DNA of 64,000 bases, from positions 682,001 to 746,000 of the forward strand of contig NZ_JACJPL010000026.1 of the NCBI RefSeq assembly GCF_014696065.1, written 5' to 3'. Each line of letters begins with the position of its first letter. The stretch's first letter is position 1. This DNA is from Leptolyngbya sp. FACHB-261 (GTDB taxonomy: Bacteria > Cyanobacteriota > Cyanobacteriia > FACHB-261). This document shows, piece by piece, positions 9,293-17,825 of the stretch. Below the pieces are notes generated by a model. That model was not told where the DNA came from, searched no databases, and saw only the letters and a list, made by a program, of their open reading frames with translations. The translations under genes and the position numbers were made by a program.

Positions 9293-10552
9293 CTAAGAGT
9301 CCAAATGCTTCGCCACAGTGTGCACGTCTTTGTCGCCACGACCTGAGCAGTTGATCACGATCCGCGTGCCGGGAGTGACCTGAGGACAAAGCGTGTCTAA
9401 GTAGGCAATCGCGTGAGCCGTTTCTAAGGCTGGGATAATGCCCTCTAACTGCGATAGCCGTTGCAGAGCCGTCAGCGCTTCAGCATCAGTAACGCTGTAG
9501 TACTCCGCACGCCCCAGATCCTTTAAGAAGCTATGCTCTGGTCCCACACCGGGATAGTCTAAGCCGGCGCTGATCGAATAGGGCTCGATCACCTGACCTT
9601 CCTCATCCTGCAGCAGATAGCTCATAGCGCCATGTAAAACGCCCACCCGACCCCGTGTGAGGGTTGCCGCATGTTGGTCTGAGCTGATGCCCTTGCCACC
9701 CGCCTCAATGCCGATCAAGCGCACAGTGGGTTCATCAACAAACTCATGGAACAGGCCCATGGCATTAGAACCGCCCCCTACACAAGCCAGCAGAATATCT
9801 GGCAAACCGCCCCATTTTTCGAGTGCCTGCGCCCGCGTTTCGCGACCAATGATTGCCTGAAAGTCACGTACCAGCATGGGATAGGGATGAGGCCCTGCCA
9901 CCGAACCCAGAATGTAGTGGGTGTGCTCCACATTGGTGACCCAATCGCGGATGGCTTCAGAGGTTGCATCTTTGAGGGTGCCTGTCCCTGCCTCAACTGG
10001 CTGCACTTCTGCTCCCATCAGGCGCATGCGGAACACGTTGAGTGCTTGCCGCTCCATGTCATGCACGCCCATGTAGATCACGCACTTCAAGCCAAAACGC
10101 GCGCACACGGTTGCTGTCGCGACCCCATGCTGACCTGCCCCAGTCTCGGCAATAATGCGCTGCTTACCCATGCGCTTTGCCAATAGCACCTGTCCTAGGG
10201 CGTTGTTGATCTTGTGAGCGCCTGTGTGGTTGAGGTCTTCGCGCTTGAGGTAAATTTCAGGACCGCCCTGAGAACCGGCATAGTGGGCAGTCAAGCGTTC
10301 AGCAAAATATAACGGCGAAGGTCTGCCTACATAGTCGCGTAGCAAGCCTGTGAATTCTGCTTCAAACTCCGCATCCTGAGTGTAATGACTGGCTGCCGCC
10401 TCCAGTTCGCTGAGTGCACTCATCAGAGTTTCGGGGACATATTTACCCCCAAACTGGCCGAACCGACCCAAAGCATCAGGTCTTTGGGGGCTGGCAGAAG
10501 CAGCATTGCTATCGGCGTTGGCAGTGTGAGATGAGAGAGGAGTAAGGGTCAC
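9293..10552 (-). CDS. trpB: Tryptophan synthase beta chain
   Basis: This is the 419-residue PLP enzyme that condenses indole with serine. It has the family start [16 protein letters not shown], the PLP lysine K114 in HTGAHKINN, and the cofactor-phosphate loop [11 protein letters not shown] Ser/Ala-rich leader of about 28 residues precedes the conserved core, so a downstream start is conceivable, but no better Met is present. trpA is not adjacent, as is common in cyanobacteria, where trp genes are scattered. pyrR follows with a 2-bp gap. Confidence 0.96.
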   Translation of the reverse strand: MTLTPLSSHTANADSNAASASPQRPDALGRFGQFGGKYVPETLMSALSELEAAASHYTQDAEFEAEFTGLLRDYVGRPSPLYFAERLTAHYAGSQGGPEIYLKREDLNHTGAHKINNALGQVLLAKRMGKQRIIAETGAGQHGVATATVCARFGLKCVIYMGVHDMERQALNVFRMRLMGAEVQPVEAGTGTLKDATSEAIRDWVTNVEHTHYILGSVAGPHPYPMLVRDFQAIIGRETRAQALEKWGGLPDILLACVGGGSNAMGLFHEFVDEPTVRLIGIEAGGKGISSDQHAATLTRGRVGVLHGAMSYLLQDEEGQVIEPYSISAGLDYPGVGPEHSFLKDLGRAEYYSVTDAEALTALQRLSQLEGIIPALETAHAIAYLDTLCPQVTPGTRIVINCSGRGDKDVHTVAKHLDS

Positions 10553-10735
10553 GGCAGCTTAATGGGTAACGGCTTGAGTGGCGACGTAGAGCTAATTATA
10601 CGTCTGGGTCTTTCCCAAGGATGAGGCTAAGAATCTATCTGAGGAGGCTCAGACAGGCTGGGATCGCTCCGGTACAGTCAAAACGCAAGGAAACGTTCAC
10701 TCTGAACCTCTAACTAAATTAAGCAGGAGCGCCTG

Positions 10736-11104
10736 ATGTCTGAAGTACCCAAGGATTTGCAGACTCCCCGGCCCGATGATGCTCAGCAATTGGCTGAGGA
10801 GATCGCCTCAGGCGAGCAAAAAGCACCAGAGGTCAACTTAGACGATGCGCTAGCGGATGCCAAAGCTTATAGCGTCAGCGAAGTCGATCGTACAGGTGAA
10901 GGTGCTGAGGCTGCCGTAGCGGCTACTGCCCCCAAGCTCGAAGTGCCTAAGGCAGAGCCGACTACGCTAGAAACTGAGCCCACCGGCAACCCAGACCAGT
11001 ACCGAGAAATGGCTAAGGATCTCCATCCCACGCCTGCCGACACGACCAGTGTTAGCGACGATCTGCTACAGAAGGCTCTGGAAAAGGGACAACCCGGCTC
11101 CTGA
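10736..11104 (+). CDS. Acidic low-complexity protein, unknown
   Basis: This 122-residue, highly acidic protein is rich in Ala, Glu, Asp, Pro and Thr. It has no membrane segment or signal and is likely disordered. A good ribosome-binding site (AGGAG, 7 bases before ATG) and coding-like composition support it. It is divergent from trpB, with 183 bp between them. I do not recognise a family and infer no function. Confidence 0.65.
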   Translation: MSEVPKDLQTPRPDDAQQLAEEIASGEQKAPEVNLDDALADAKAYSVSEVDRTGEGAEAAVAATAPKLEVPKAEPTTLETEPTGNPDQYREMAKDLHPTPADTTSVSDDLLQKALEKGQPGS

Positions 11105-11151
11105 AGCAAGTCCAGCTTCTAGACTGAGATCTATCTAAGCCATCGAGACCA

Positions 11152-12468
11152 TTAGTTATGGGGCAGCGTGGAAACTCTGGCAGCAGGACCAGCCCAAGAC
11201 TGCCCCTCACAGCGAGTCAGCTGTTCTAGAGTTGCTTTTTGGGTTTGAGTGCCAGTCCTACGGATTTTCTGGGCCAAGCCGACATTCAGAAGTTCCATTT
11301 GTAGCCGGGTTAGGCGAGCTCGCTGTACTTCGGTGCTGATTTTTTGTCGGTTGAGTTTCTGCAAGTTGTCAGTGAAGGACTGGCGCGAATCAAGACCAAA
11401 GCCACTGCTAAGCGAGCGCAGCACGTAAGCCTGCTCTGGGCGAGCAGCTTGTACCAGGCTAGCGATCGGCTGATTGAGAATCGCTTGGCGTTCGCGCTCG
11501 GTTCCTTGGCGTTGAAGCCAGACCTCCGAGGTCGAAACTGGCAAATCAGTGGTTTGCTCATCCACTTTGGCAAAAGCGTGGGCCTCAGCATAGGACACGC
11601 GGCGATCGTCGTTGTAATCTGCTGAGGTCACGGGCTCACCAGTGCGGCTGCGGCCACTCAGCCCCGCAAAGAAGCTAGAACTGTAGTCCCGGTAATCGGC
11701 CTCGTTGACTTCCGGTGTGCAGCCCACTGAGGGTTGAGTCTTGATTGTGGCGAAAAAGCCGCAACGCGTCTGCAAAGCAACTGAGCTCGACGGGTTGCCC
11801 CCTTGATAGATTAAGTTGGCGAACGAGCCAGAGAAGCACTGAGCCATCACAGCAATGACCGGTGTCTGCTGAGGCAACCGATCTAGGAGCCCAGCAAGTT
11901 CGCGTACGCTCAACTCCTGATCGCCCCAGAGATAAAGCGAGTTGTTCTCGGGATTCTGGCGATTTAGGCCACCATGCCCTGTGAAGTAGAGAAATAAGCT
12001 TCCGGGTTGCTGCACTGCTTGCTGCAAACCCCGCTGCAAGTTGGCCCGAGTAGAAGCGCCATCTAACTCCGGAATCTGGGGAGCACGGAATCGTTCGCGC
12101 CCCTGCTGGTCCACATAACGGACGCTAGCCTGCCCGTCACTGCCATTGGCAAAGAAGATGTCGGCATCACTCGGGTTGAAGCCCAAGTGGCGCAAGGTGC
12201 GCTGAAAGTACAGGACATTTTTCTCTAGCGCTACCTCGTTATACGAGGGAGCTCCCCCACCCGCCAAAACCAAGAAATTTGGCCCTAAGCTTGCCCTGGA
12301 GTTTAAAGCTGAGGGCTGGGGCCTCTGGCAATCTCCCAAGGATTGGTCTTGAGACAAGGGGGAGGTCGGATGCTCGACTGCCTTCAAGCACTGTTGCTGA
12401 AAGCTTAGCCCCAACCCGAGTAACCCCAGAACAACTAGCCAACGCCAGTTCATTGAGAAAACTTGCAT
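11152..12468 (-). CDS. Secreted caspase/legumain-like cysteine peptidase
   Basis: A caspase-fold protein of about 438 residues. A hydrophobic N-terminus (about MNWRWLVVLGLLGLGLS) serves as signal or anchor. The peptidase domain spans roughly residues 65-300. The catalytic dyad is visible as His in LYFTGHGGLN and Cys in IAVMAQCFSGS, each at the end of a beta strand as in clan CD peptidases (C13/C14). An EF-hand-like SADYNDDRRVSYAEA segment lies later and could bind calcium, which many metacaspases need. The frame extends upstream to a TTG at 12492; ATG at 12468 (or 12453) is preferred but neither has a strong ribosome-binding site. Divergent from psaK. Substrate unknown. Confidence 0.75.
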   Translation of the reverse strand: MQVFSMNWRWLVVLGLLGLGLSFQQQCLKAVEHPTSPLSQDQSLGDCQRPQPSALNSRASLGPNFLVLAGGGAPSYNEVALEKNVLYFQRTLRHLGFNPSDADIFFANGSDGQASVRYVDQQGRERFRAPQIPELDGASTRANLQRGLQQAVQQPGSLFLYFTGHGGLNRQNPENNSLYLWGDQELSVRELAGLLDRLPQQTPVIAVMAQCFSGSFANLIYQGGNPSSSVALQTRCGFFATIKTQPSVGCTPEVNEADYRDYSSSFFAGLSGRSRTGEPVTSADYNDDRRVSYAEAHAFAKVDEQTTDLPVSTSEVWLQRQGTERERQAILNQPIASLVQAARPEQAYVLRSLSSGFGLDSRQSFTDNLQKLNRQKISTEVQRARLTRLQMELLNVGLAQKIRRTGTQTQKATLEQLTRCEGQSWAGPAARVSTLPHN

Positions 12469-12630
12469 CAAATTTAGCGTTCGTGAGCGCAATTGCTGCT
12501 TTGGCTATGGTGGCATAAGCCGCACTCAAGTCCCTGCAACATTTCGGAATAAATTGAGACGTTTTGCAGCAAAAAAGCACCACTTCTATGAGTTTTTGTT
12601 TCGAGAGAAAAGTGTTTTTTGAGAAATCCC

Positions 12631-12636
12631 TATAAT
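12631..12636 (+). promoter_or_regulatory. Candidate -10 element of psaK
   Basis: A perfect TATAAT lies 46 bp upstream of the psaK ATG. I see no matching -35 hexamer at 16-19 bp, so activator or extended-type use is possible. Confidence 0.35.
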
Positions 12637-12681
12637 TCCTGAAGCCTTAGATCATTCACAACAGAGCTTGAGGAAACCCTT

Positions 12682-12951
12682 ATGTCTGCCGTCCTGCTTG
12701 CTGTTAGCAATGTGCCCCCGACTCCAGCTTGGTCGCCAACTGTGGCGATTGTGATGCTTGTATGTAACGTGATTGCCTTTGCGCTTTTCGCGCTCACTGC
12801 CAATCAGCGCCCTGCCCCTGCAGCGGGTTCGCCTTCACTACCAGGCCCACTAGCCAGTCTCGGTCTACCGGCGCTGCTAGCTGTTACTAGCTTTGGTCAC
12901 CTACTGGGTGCTGGTGCGATTTTGGGTCTGACCAACTTAGGAGTTATCTAA
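12682..12951 (+). CDS. psaK: Photosystem I reaction centre subunit X (PsaK)
   Basis: This 89-residue thylakoid protein has two membrane helices (about residues 18-40 and 58-88) joined by a short Pro/Ala-rich stromal loop, the PsaK topology. The conserved second helix GLPALLAVTSFGHLLGAG matches the chlorophyll-binding helix of PsaK. The protein sits at the edge of PSI and takes part in antenna coupling. The gene is monocistronic: a TATAAT lies upstream and a strong hairpin terminator follows. Cyanobacteria often have several psaK copies with different light regulation; which one this is cannot be told here. Confidence 0.93.
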   Translation: MSAVLLAVSNVPPTPAWSPTVAIVMLVCNVIAFALFALTANQRPAPAAGSPSLPGPLASLGLPALLAVTSFGHLLGAGAILGLTNLGVI

Positions 12952-12986
12952 TAGCTTTCACTGCTTGAGTCCTTCTCTGGTGTTTT

Positions 12987-13023
12987 GGCTGCACTGACGC
13001 TTGTACAGTGCAGCCATTTCTTA
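12987..13023 (+). terminator. psaK terminator
   Basis: A perfect 10-bp GC-rich stem (GGCTGCACTG / CAGTGCAGCC) with a 9-base loop is followed by ATTTCTTAT. It lies 36 bp after the psaK stop and would also face the convergent PPC-protein gene. Confidence 0.75.
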
Positions 13024-13052
13024 TCTAGGTCTTAGCTTTTAGCAAGCAGAGC

Positions 13053-14207
13053 TTAGTTGACGGTTAACCGATAACGACCCCGACCTGCTTGGTTAGAGGC
13101 ATTCACCACCGCACTGTAGGTACCCGAGCGAGGCAGAGTGACCTCAACTAGCGAATTCAAATCGCCGCCCCCATCATCATCCTGAGCCAGGGGCTTACCA
13201 TCAGGTCCTAGCAGAATTAGATAAGGATCGAAGTCTTCGCTGCTAGCGCGAATTGTCACCCGTTGATTGGCTTCGCCCTGGAACTGAAAGACATTGAAGG
13301 GGCTTCTGTCAGCATTTAGCCGAGCGCTTCGCTCATTCAGTTCCCCCACCTCATCAGCGATAAAGCGGGTGTTATCGCTTAACAAGCCTAGACTGTAGCG
13401 GCCCTGGTCGCCAGGCTGAGCTGTCGCCAGAATCGTATAGGTGCCATTAGCCGGAACCCGGACTAATAACAGCGCATCGCCAATGCGTTGATTAATGCCA
13501 CTGTCGTCGTCCTGACCAATGATCTGGCCGTCGGGTCCTAGCAGGACTAGATAGGGGTCTAGACGCAGATTGCTAGAACGACGAAAATCAGCGCTGCCGA
13601 CCAAGTTAATCAGTAGAGGTCTGCCTTGTTCGCCCTGAAACTGGTAAACATCAACGTATCGGCCATCGGCCAAACGCAGATCCTCCCGTCCTAAGACCCC
13701 TGGAATCACATCGCCATATTTCATATTGGTGGCTCTAGTGCCTGCGGGAATGGCAACCTGGCCTAGGCGGCTTTCCGTGCGAATCGCCTTAATGTCTAAA
13801 TTCTGAGTTGTAGCGACTGGTGTCGATGTTGATGGTCTGGATGCAGGGCTAGAGCCGGAAGCAGCCGGTCTAGAGGCTGTTGTGGGTCTGGTCGCGGGTC
13901 TAGAAGCTGCTGTCGGCCTCGATGAGCTGGCTGCTGGTCTCGATGAGTTAGCCGGTCTTGAGGGCGTGGAGGTGGACGTCGAGCTTGCGGCTGGACGTCT
14001 GGGCTGACGAGTGCTCAACCGCTCTTGCTGTTCTGGGGATGGGGGTGCAGGCTGGCTGGCACGAATCAAATCACTGGCACTTCTTTGAATGTCTGTCTGT
14101 TGAGCATTGGTTGGCAACACTTGGCTGACAACCAATGCGCTTCCTAATAGGCCCGACAAGAGACAGGTCAGGTTGATAGAAGGACGGCTGTGATTATGTT
14201 TGGGCAT
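13053..14207 (-). CDS. Exported protein with two pre-peptidase C-terminal (PPC) domains
   Basis: This 384-residue protein has a signal peptide (about residues 1-36, ending near TNAQQ). A low-complexity Pro/Ser/Arg/Thr linker follows (about 65-135), with repeats of the ASRPA type. Two beta-sandwich PPC domains come next (about 160-275 and 290-383). Each has the hallmark LDPYLVLLGPDG / FDPYLILLGPDG followed by an acidic QDDDSG or QDDDGGG calcium-type loop. PPC domains normally sit behind secreted proteases and are removed during maturation; here there is no protease domain, so the protein is probably a surface or periplasmic binding protein. It is convergent with psaK and lies downstream of the kinase on the same strand. 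Confidence 0.8.
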   Translation of the reverse strand: MPKHNHSRPSINLTCLLSGLLGSALVVSQVLPTNAQQTDIQRSASDLIRASQPAPPSPEQQERLSTRQPRRPAASSTSTSTPSRPANSSRPAASSSRPTAASRPATRPTTASRPAASGSSPASRPSTSTPVATTQNLDIKAIRTESRLGQVAIPAGTRATNMKYGDVIPGVLGREDLRLADGRYVDVYQFQGEQGRPLLINLVGSADFRRSSNLRLDPYLVLLGPDGQIIGQDDDSGINQRIGDALLLVRVPANGTYTILATAQPGDQGRYSLGLLSDNTRFIADEVGELNERSARLNADRSPFNVFQFQGEANQRVTIRASSEDFDPYLILLGPDGKPLAQDDDGGGDLNSLVEVTLPRSGTYSAVVNASNQAGRGRYRLTVN

Positions 14208-14298
14208 AGAACTTTGGATCTGGATAGAGGGCTAAGCCTTATAAGGGCCAGACAAGAGAAAGTTGTTCAAGCAACTGGGGGAGACGAAACGAGATATA

Positions 14299-16461
14299 TC
14301 AGCGGTTGCTTACCTGAAAAAGCTGCTCCTCGGAGATCTTACCGTTTCTAAATTCAGTCCACTGCGTGGCCCAAATAGCAACTTGTTGTTTACCAGTTTG
14401 AGGATAGACTACCAGTTGGTTGAAGTCAGTGTACTTACTGCGCAAGGCATCCATAAAGGCAAGGGCAAGGGTTTTGATACCATCGGTTGCCTGAAGTTGC
14501 GTATTAACAGAGGCGTCATAGGTCACTGTAATCAGATCAGCCTCTACACGGATTTTCGGCTTAATCAGTCCAAAGTCCGGATTGATAGTAACTAGATGCT
14601 CCTGTAGAAGCGTTGCCTGCCAATTGAAGCTTTGCTGTTGCGCCTCAGCATAAACCGGAGAATTAGGCTGAATAGTCTTAGCTGTTTGGATGGCCACTGC
14701 TAAATCGGTTGCCGCGCTGCCCTTTGCCCGAGCCAGCGTTTCCTGGTCCTGAGCCAGTTGCTCTTGTTGGGCCTGCTGAATTTGTTCTTGCGCTGCCTGT
14801 TCTTGCGCCGCCTGCTCCCGCGCTGCCTGTTCCTGCTCCTGTTGAGCCTGCTCCTCTGTTGCCTGCTGCTCAATCTGAGCCTGCTGAGCCTGTGACTGGC
14901 GGCTCATGAACCAGCCGGTCCCCAGCAATAGGACAACGCTGAGAGCGCCGGAGGCAAGCAGCAACTGGGTGCGGGATTTAGCAGGAGCTTCAACCCTGGT
15001 TGTACTACCGAGTTGGCGCGCGCCTGGATGTGGCTCTAAGCCTGAAACAGACAGAACCTGGTCAGAACCAGGATCAGCGACAGTTTTAGCAGACCCATTG
15101 ACCTGGGGTTCAACGATCGTCCCAGCAACAGTGGCTCGAGATGGTTGAGCGCTCTTTCCTGTGGATTCTCTCAGTGGAACCGGCTCGACTAAAGTACGGG
15201 CAACCCCATCCACTTGGTCAGATTGGACGGAGGGTGACAGTACATCTGTTAAGGTCACACTGGAACTTACAGGAGCTTCTACCAACTTCTCTACAGGCAA
15301 CTTCTCGACCGGCGAGGCAGAAATTGGCGAGGAAGAAGGTTGCGGGGTAGAGGTCTTTAGAGCAGAAGGCTGTGGGACGGGGACCGAGACTGGCGTCTCT
15401 GGGATGGGAGCTTCGGAACGGGGGGACGGGGTGCTGGGGATCTGAGAAATTGCGGGTTTCGGCTTTTCAAGTAAGGTTTCCGAAGCCGTGGGTTGGGGCA
15501 AGGGAGGGGGTAAGGGTACTGTTGCGGCAGTGGGTGATACCAAGAACTGCACCGTCGCCTCGGCCGCCTTATCGGTTGTATTAGATGTAGATGTATTAGA
15601 TGAGCTGCAACTAGGAGCTAACTCGCCATCTAACTCGCGCAGCCATTGATCTACTGTTTGTGGTCGCTGCTCAGGTTGGTAAGCTAGCGCTCTCAAAATG
15701 GCCTGATGGACAGTTGGACTGGCTCGCTCAGTTAAACATTGCAGCGAATCTGCATAGTCCGGCTCGTGCAGAAAATTAGCATTGGGTGGTGTTTCTTCTG
15801 TAAATAGAAAATAGAGCGTTGCAGCGAGCGAATAAACATCGGAAGCAGTAGTGCATCGACCACTGTGATGCTCTGGCGAAGCAAAACCAGGGGAATAAGC
15901 AATCGTGTAGGTTTGCGGTGAAAATTCGCGGGCAATGCCAAAGTCGATCAAGATCGCCTGATCGCTTCTTTCATGCACCATGATGTTCTGCGGCTTGACA
16001 TCCCGGTGCAGCAAACCAATGCTGTGAACCTGAAGCAGGGCCGAGCCAATTTGTCGAATATAGGCTAGGGCTTTGTCCTCCGCTAATGCCCCTTCTTCCT
16101 TAACCATCTCCAGCAAATTTTGACCGGGGATGTAGTCCATCACCATGAAGGACATTTTGCCGTCCGGCGTCTCGGTTGGCTCCTCCGATATATCAATCAC
16201 CCGCACAATATTCGGATGTTCACAGCGCGCTAAAAGCTTTGCTTCGCGGCTAAATCTCTCTTCACAAGTTTGCAGGACTCTAGGAAAGCGGCTACGGCCC
16301 ACTTGCTCTCGAATGCCATTGCAATTCAGAGCCTTGATCACGACCTGCTTATTGAGCCTCTGATGCAGCGCCAGATAGGTAATACCAACCCCACCGCGCC
16401 CAAGTTCTCGCTCGATGCAGTATTTACCGTTTTGAAGGGTTTGTCCTGCGGTCCAACTCAT
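14299..16461 (-). CDS. Transmembrane Ser/Thr protein kinase
   Basis: This is a 720-residue Hanks-type kinase. The glycine loop ELGRGGVGITY is at about 19-29, the ATP lysine is K43 (VVIKAL), the catalytic loop HRDVKPQN is at 152-159, and DFG is at 173-175. A long Pro/Ser/Thr-rich linker spans about 290-495, one membrane helix lies at about 500-520, and a Gln/Glu/Ala-rich coiled coil at 525-580. The C-terminal domain of about 140 residues is of unknown type and probably extracytoplasmic. The ATG at 16461 is chosen over one 10 codons upstream because AGGGA lies about 7 bases before it. Targets are unknown; the protease-FHA protein encoded at 7038 is a possible phosphoprotein reader. Confidence 0.9.
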   Translation of the reverse strand: MSWTAGQTLQNGKYCIERELGRGGVGITYLALHQRLNKQVVIKALNCNGIREQVGRSRFPRVLQTCEERFSREAKLLARCEHPNIVRVIDISEEPTETPDGKMSFMVMDYIPGQNLLEMVKEEGALAEDKALAYIRQIGSALLQVHSIGLLHRDVKPQNIMVHERSDQAILIDFGIAREFSPQTYTIAYSPGFASPEHHSGRCTTASDVYSLAATLYFLFTEETPPNANFLHEPDYADSLQCLTERASPTVHQAILRALAYQPEQRPQTVDQWLRELDGELAPSCSSSNTSTSNTTDKAAEATVQFLVSPTAATVPLPPPLPQPTASETLLEKPKPAISQIPSTPSPRSEAPIPETPVSVPVPQPSALKTSTPQPSSSPISASPVEKLPVEKLVEAPVSSSVTLTDVLSPSVQSDQVDGVARTLVEPVPLRESTGKSAQPSRATVAGTIVEPQVNGSAKTVADPGSDQVLSVSGLEPHPGARQLGSTTRVEAPAKSRTQLLLASGALSVVLLLGTGWFMSRQSQAQQAQIEQQATEEQAQQEQEQAAREQAAQEQAAQEQIQQAQQEQLAQDQETLARAKGSAATDLAVAIQTAKTIQPNSPVYAEAQQQSFNWQATLLQEHLVTINPDFGLIKPKIRVEADLITVTYDASVNTQLQATDGIKTLALAFMDALRSKYTDFNQLVVYPQTGKQQVAIWATQWTEFRNGKISEEQLFQVSNR

Positions 16462-16854
16462 CGATCGTCCCTGTTGCAAGTAACTGCTCAACGCGCTTGA
16501 CGAGAATCGGAATGGAAGCCGATCAAAAGCCAGGGCAGAGAAGGTTTGCTGAGCTGCTCAACCACTACTGACTGGTCTTCAACTTGCCCCTCACCTGCCT
16601 CTGCCTAGACATGCTTCCCCTGGATGCTGTCACCCTTGCATGTGGCAAATTGTACTAGGGCTAAAGGGAGTTCGGGCTCCTACAATCGGATGGTCTATAT
16701 CGGTAGAGCGAAAAAATTTATCTTGCAGATTCAGACTGCTCAACCCAGGCAGTCTATGGCCTGAATCAGCTTGTTCGCCGCGAACGGCAACTCGAATGCA
16801 AATCAGATCCTGTCTTAAGGTATACATCCATTACTGAGCGGGAGCGAAAAAGCG
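16462..16854. other. Intergenic region between divergent kinase and YdcF-like genes
   Basis: About 390 bp hold the promoters of both neighbours. No RNA gene, repeat or convincing short gene was seen. A GGGAG ribosome-binding site lies just before the ATG at 16855. Confidence 0.5.
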
Positions 16855-17436
16855 ATGGGAAAGCGATGGCAACTGCGCCGCCTGCTCCTGGCCATAGCCA
16901 CTGCCCTGCTAGCGAGTTGGTTGATCCGGTTCTGGCCCTACCAACCCCTTCCAGGTAAGACGGTGATTTTGGGTTTAGGTTCCTACTCCTACATTGAAGA
17001 GTTGTCAGCTCAAATCGCTCAGACCAATTCCGACCTGAACATCATTATCTCCAGCGGACTCCCAGCTGACGAGTCCCGTCCAATCTTCAAGCGTTTCGGC
17101 ATTTCCAAGAGCCGAGTGACACTAGACAATCAAGCTCAAGACACCCTGACCAATTTCACAACTATCCTGCCATTTCTGGAGCGGCACAAAGTTGCCAACG
17201 CCATTTTGGTCTGTGAAGACTGGCGAGTTGACCGATCCAAAGCTCTGGCTGAAATCGTTCTGGGTGCACGGGGCATCACCTACAGTTTCGCGCCCTACGC
17301 CACCTCGAACAAGAAATATAGTTACAACCGCGAGATCGACCGCAAGAAGATCCTGCGGGACCAAGTGCGCGGCTATCTATGGCTGTTCACAGGTTGGGAT
17401 CCTGCGGGCCAGTTGTCTGGGGAAGGCTACCGCTGA
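16855..17436 (+). CDS. YdcF/SanA-like DUF218 membrane-anchored protein
   Basis: This 193-residue protein has a basic start and a single N-terminal membrane anchor (about 8-28). A DUF218 Rossmann-like domain follows: VILGLGSYSYIEEL, IIISSGLPADESRPIFKRFGI, and the conserved LDNQAQDTLTNF, which corresponds to the E-N/Q-x-A-x-N/D-T segment of YdcF/SanA proteins. The family is linked to envelope integrity and S-adenosylmethionine binding, but its reaction is not settled. A GGGAG site precedes the ATG. The 3' side carries a long structured region ending in a strong terminator. Confidence 0.8.
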   Translation: MGKRWQLRRLLLAIATALLASWLIRFWPYQPLPGKTVILGLGSYSYIEELSAQIAQTNSDLNIIISSGLPADESRPIFKRFGISKSRVTLDNQAQDTLTNFTTILPFLERHKVANAILVCEDWRVDRSKALAEIVLGARGITYSFAPYATSNKKYSYNREIDRKKILRDQVRGYLWLFTGWDPAGQLSGEGYR

Positions 17437-17486
17437 GTTCTGTTGAGTGCTCTGTACCGGACTGCTACCTGGATGCTGACTCTACA

Positions 17487-17710
17487 GGTATCTCATACTG
17501 AGCAAAAACTGAGCACTGATTGGTCTGCTATTGGCCTGGGGGGTTTGAGATACCTGAGACAAACTAGGATTCAAGTACAGCAAACTCTATATAGAAATAG
17601 AAGTGCGCTTTACCTCAAGCTCGGGGTTCTACCCGGTGGCGCTCACGCCACAGAGTAATTGTGTAGGTCCAATCTGGGTGCACGGCTGAGATCAAACAGT
17701 GACATATCTC
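17487..17710 (+). other. Structured 3' region or small-RNA candidate
   Basis: Between the YdcF-like stop and the terminator at 17711 there are several inverted repeats on the same strand. AGGTATCTCA (17487-17496) pairs with TGAGATACCT (about 17546-17555). CGGGG-TTCTA-CCCG is near 17621-17634, and GTGGCG-CTCA-CGCCAC is near 17636-17651. No open frame explains them. It may be a structured 3' UTR or an independent RNA. I cannot assign it to a known family. Confidence 0.35.
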
Positions 17711-17760
17711 AAGGGCAGTAGTGTTTGTCTTGGTCCTGACTAACACACTGCCCTTTTTTT
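17711..17760 (+). terminator. Strong rho-independent terminator
   Basis: AAGGGCAGT pairs with ACTGCCCTT, extended by GTGTTTGT / ACTAACAC with one bulge. The stem is followed directly by seven T residues. It is the clearest intrinsic terminator in the window. Confidence 0.88.
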
Positions 17761-17825
17761 CGTGCGCTCGAGCTGATCTTTTAAGACCAATACCAACACC
17801 AATACTGGCAAGCTAGGTGGGCGGT

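Noticed and set aside
14709-15584. Several + strand Pro-rich frames
   Set aside because: They lie antisense to the linker and coiled coil of the Ser/Thr kinase and follow from its biased composition.
17660-17710. Segment with GGGTGC and GGCTGAGA resembling the first half of a TPP riboswitch
   Set aside because: The second conserved half (CCTGATCTGG...AGGGA) is missing, and no thiamin gene follows.
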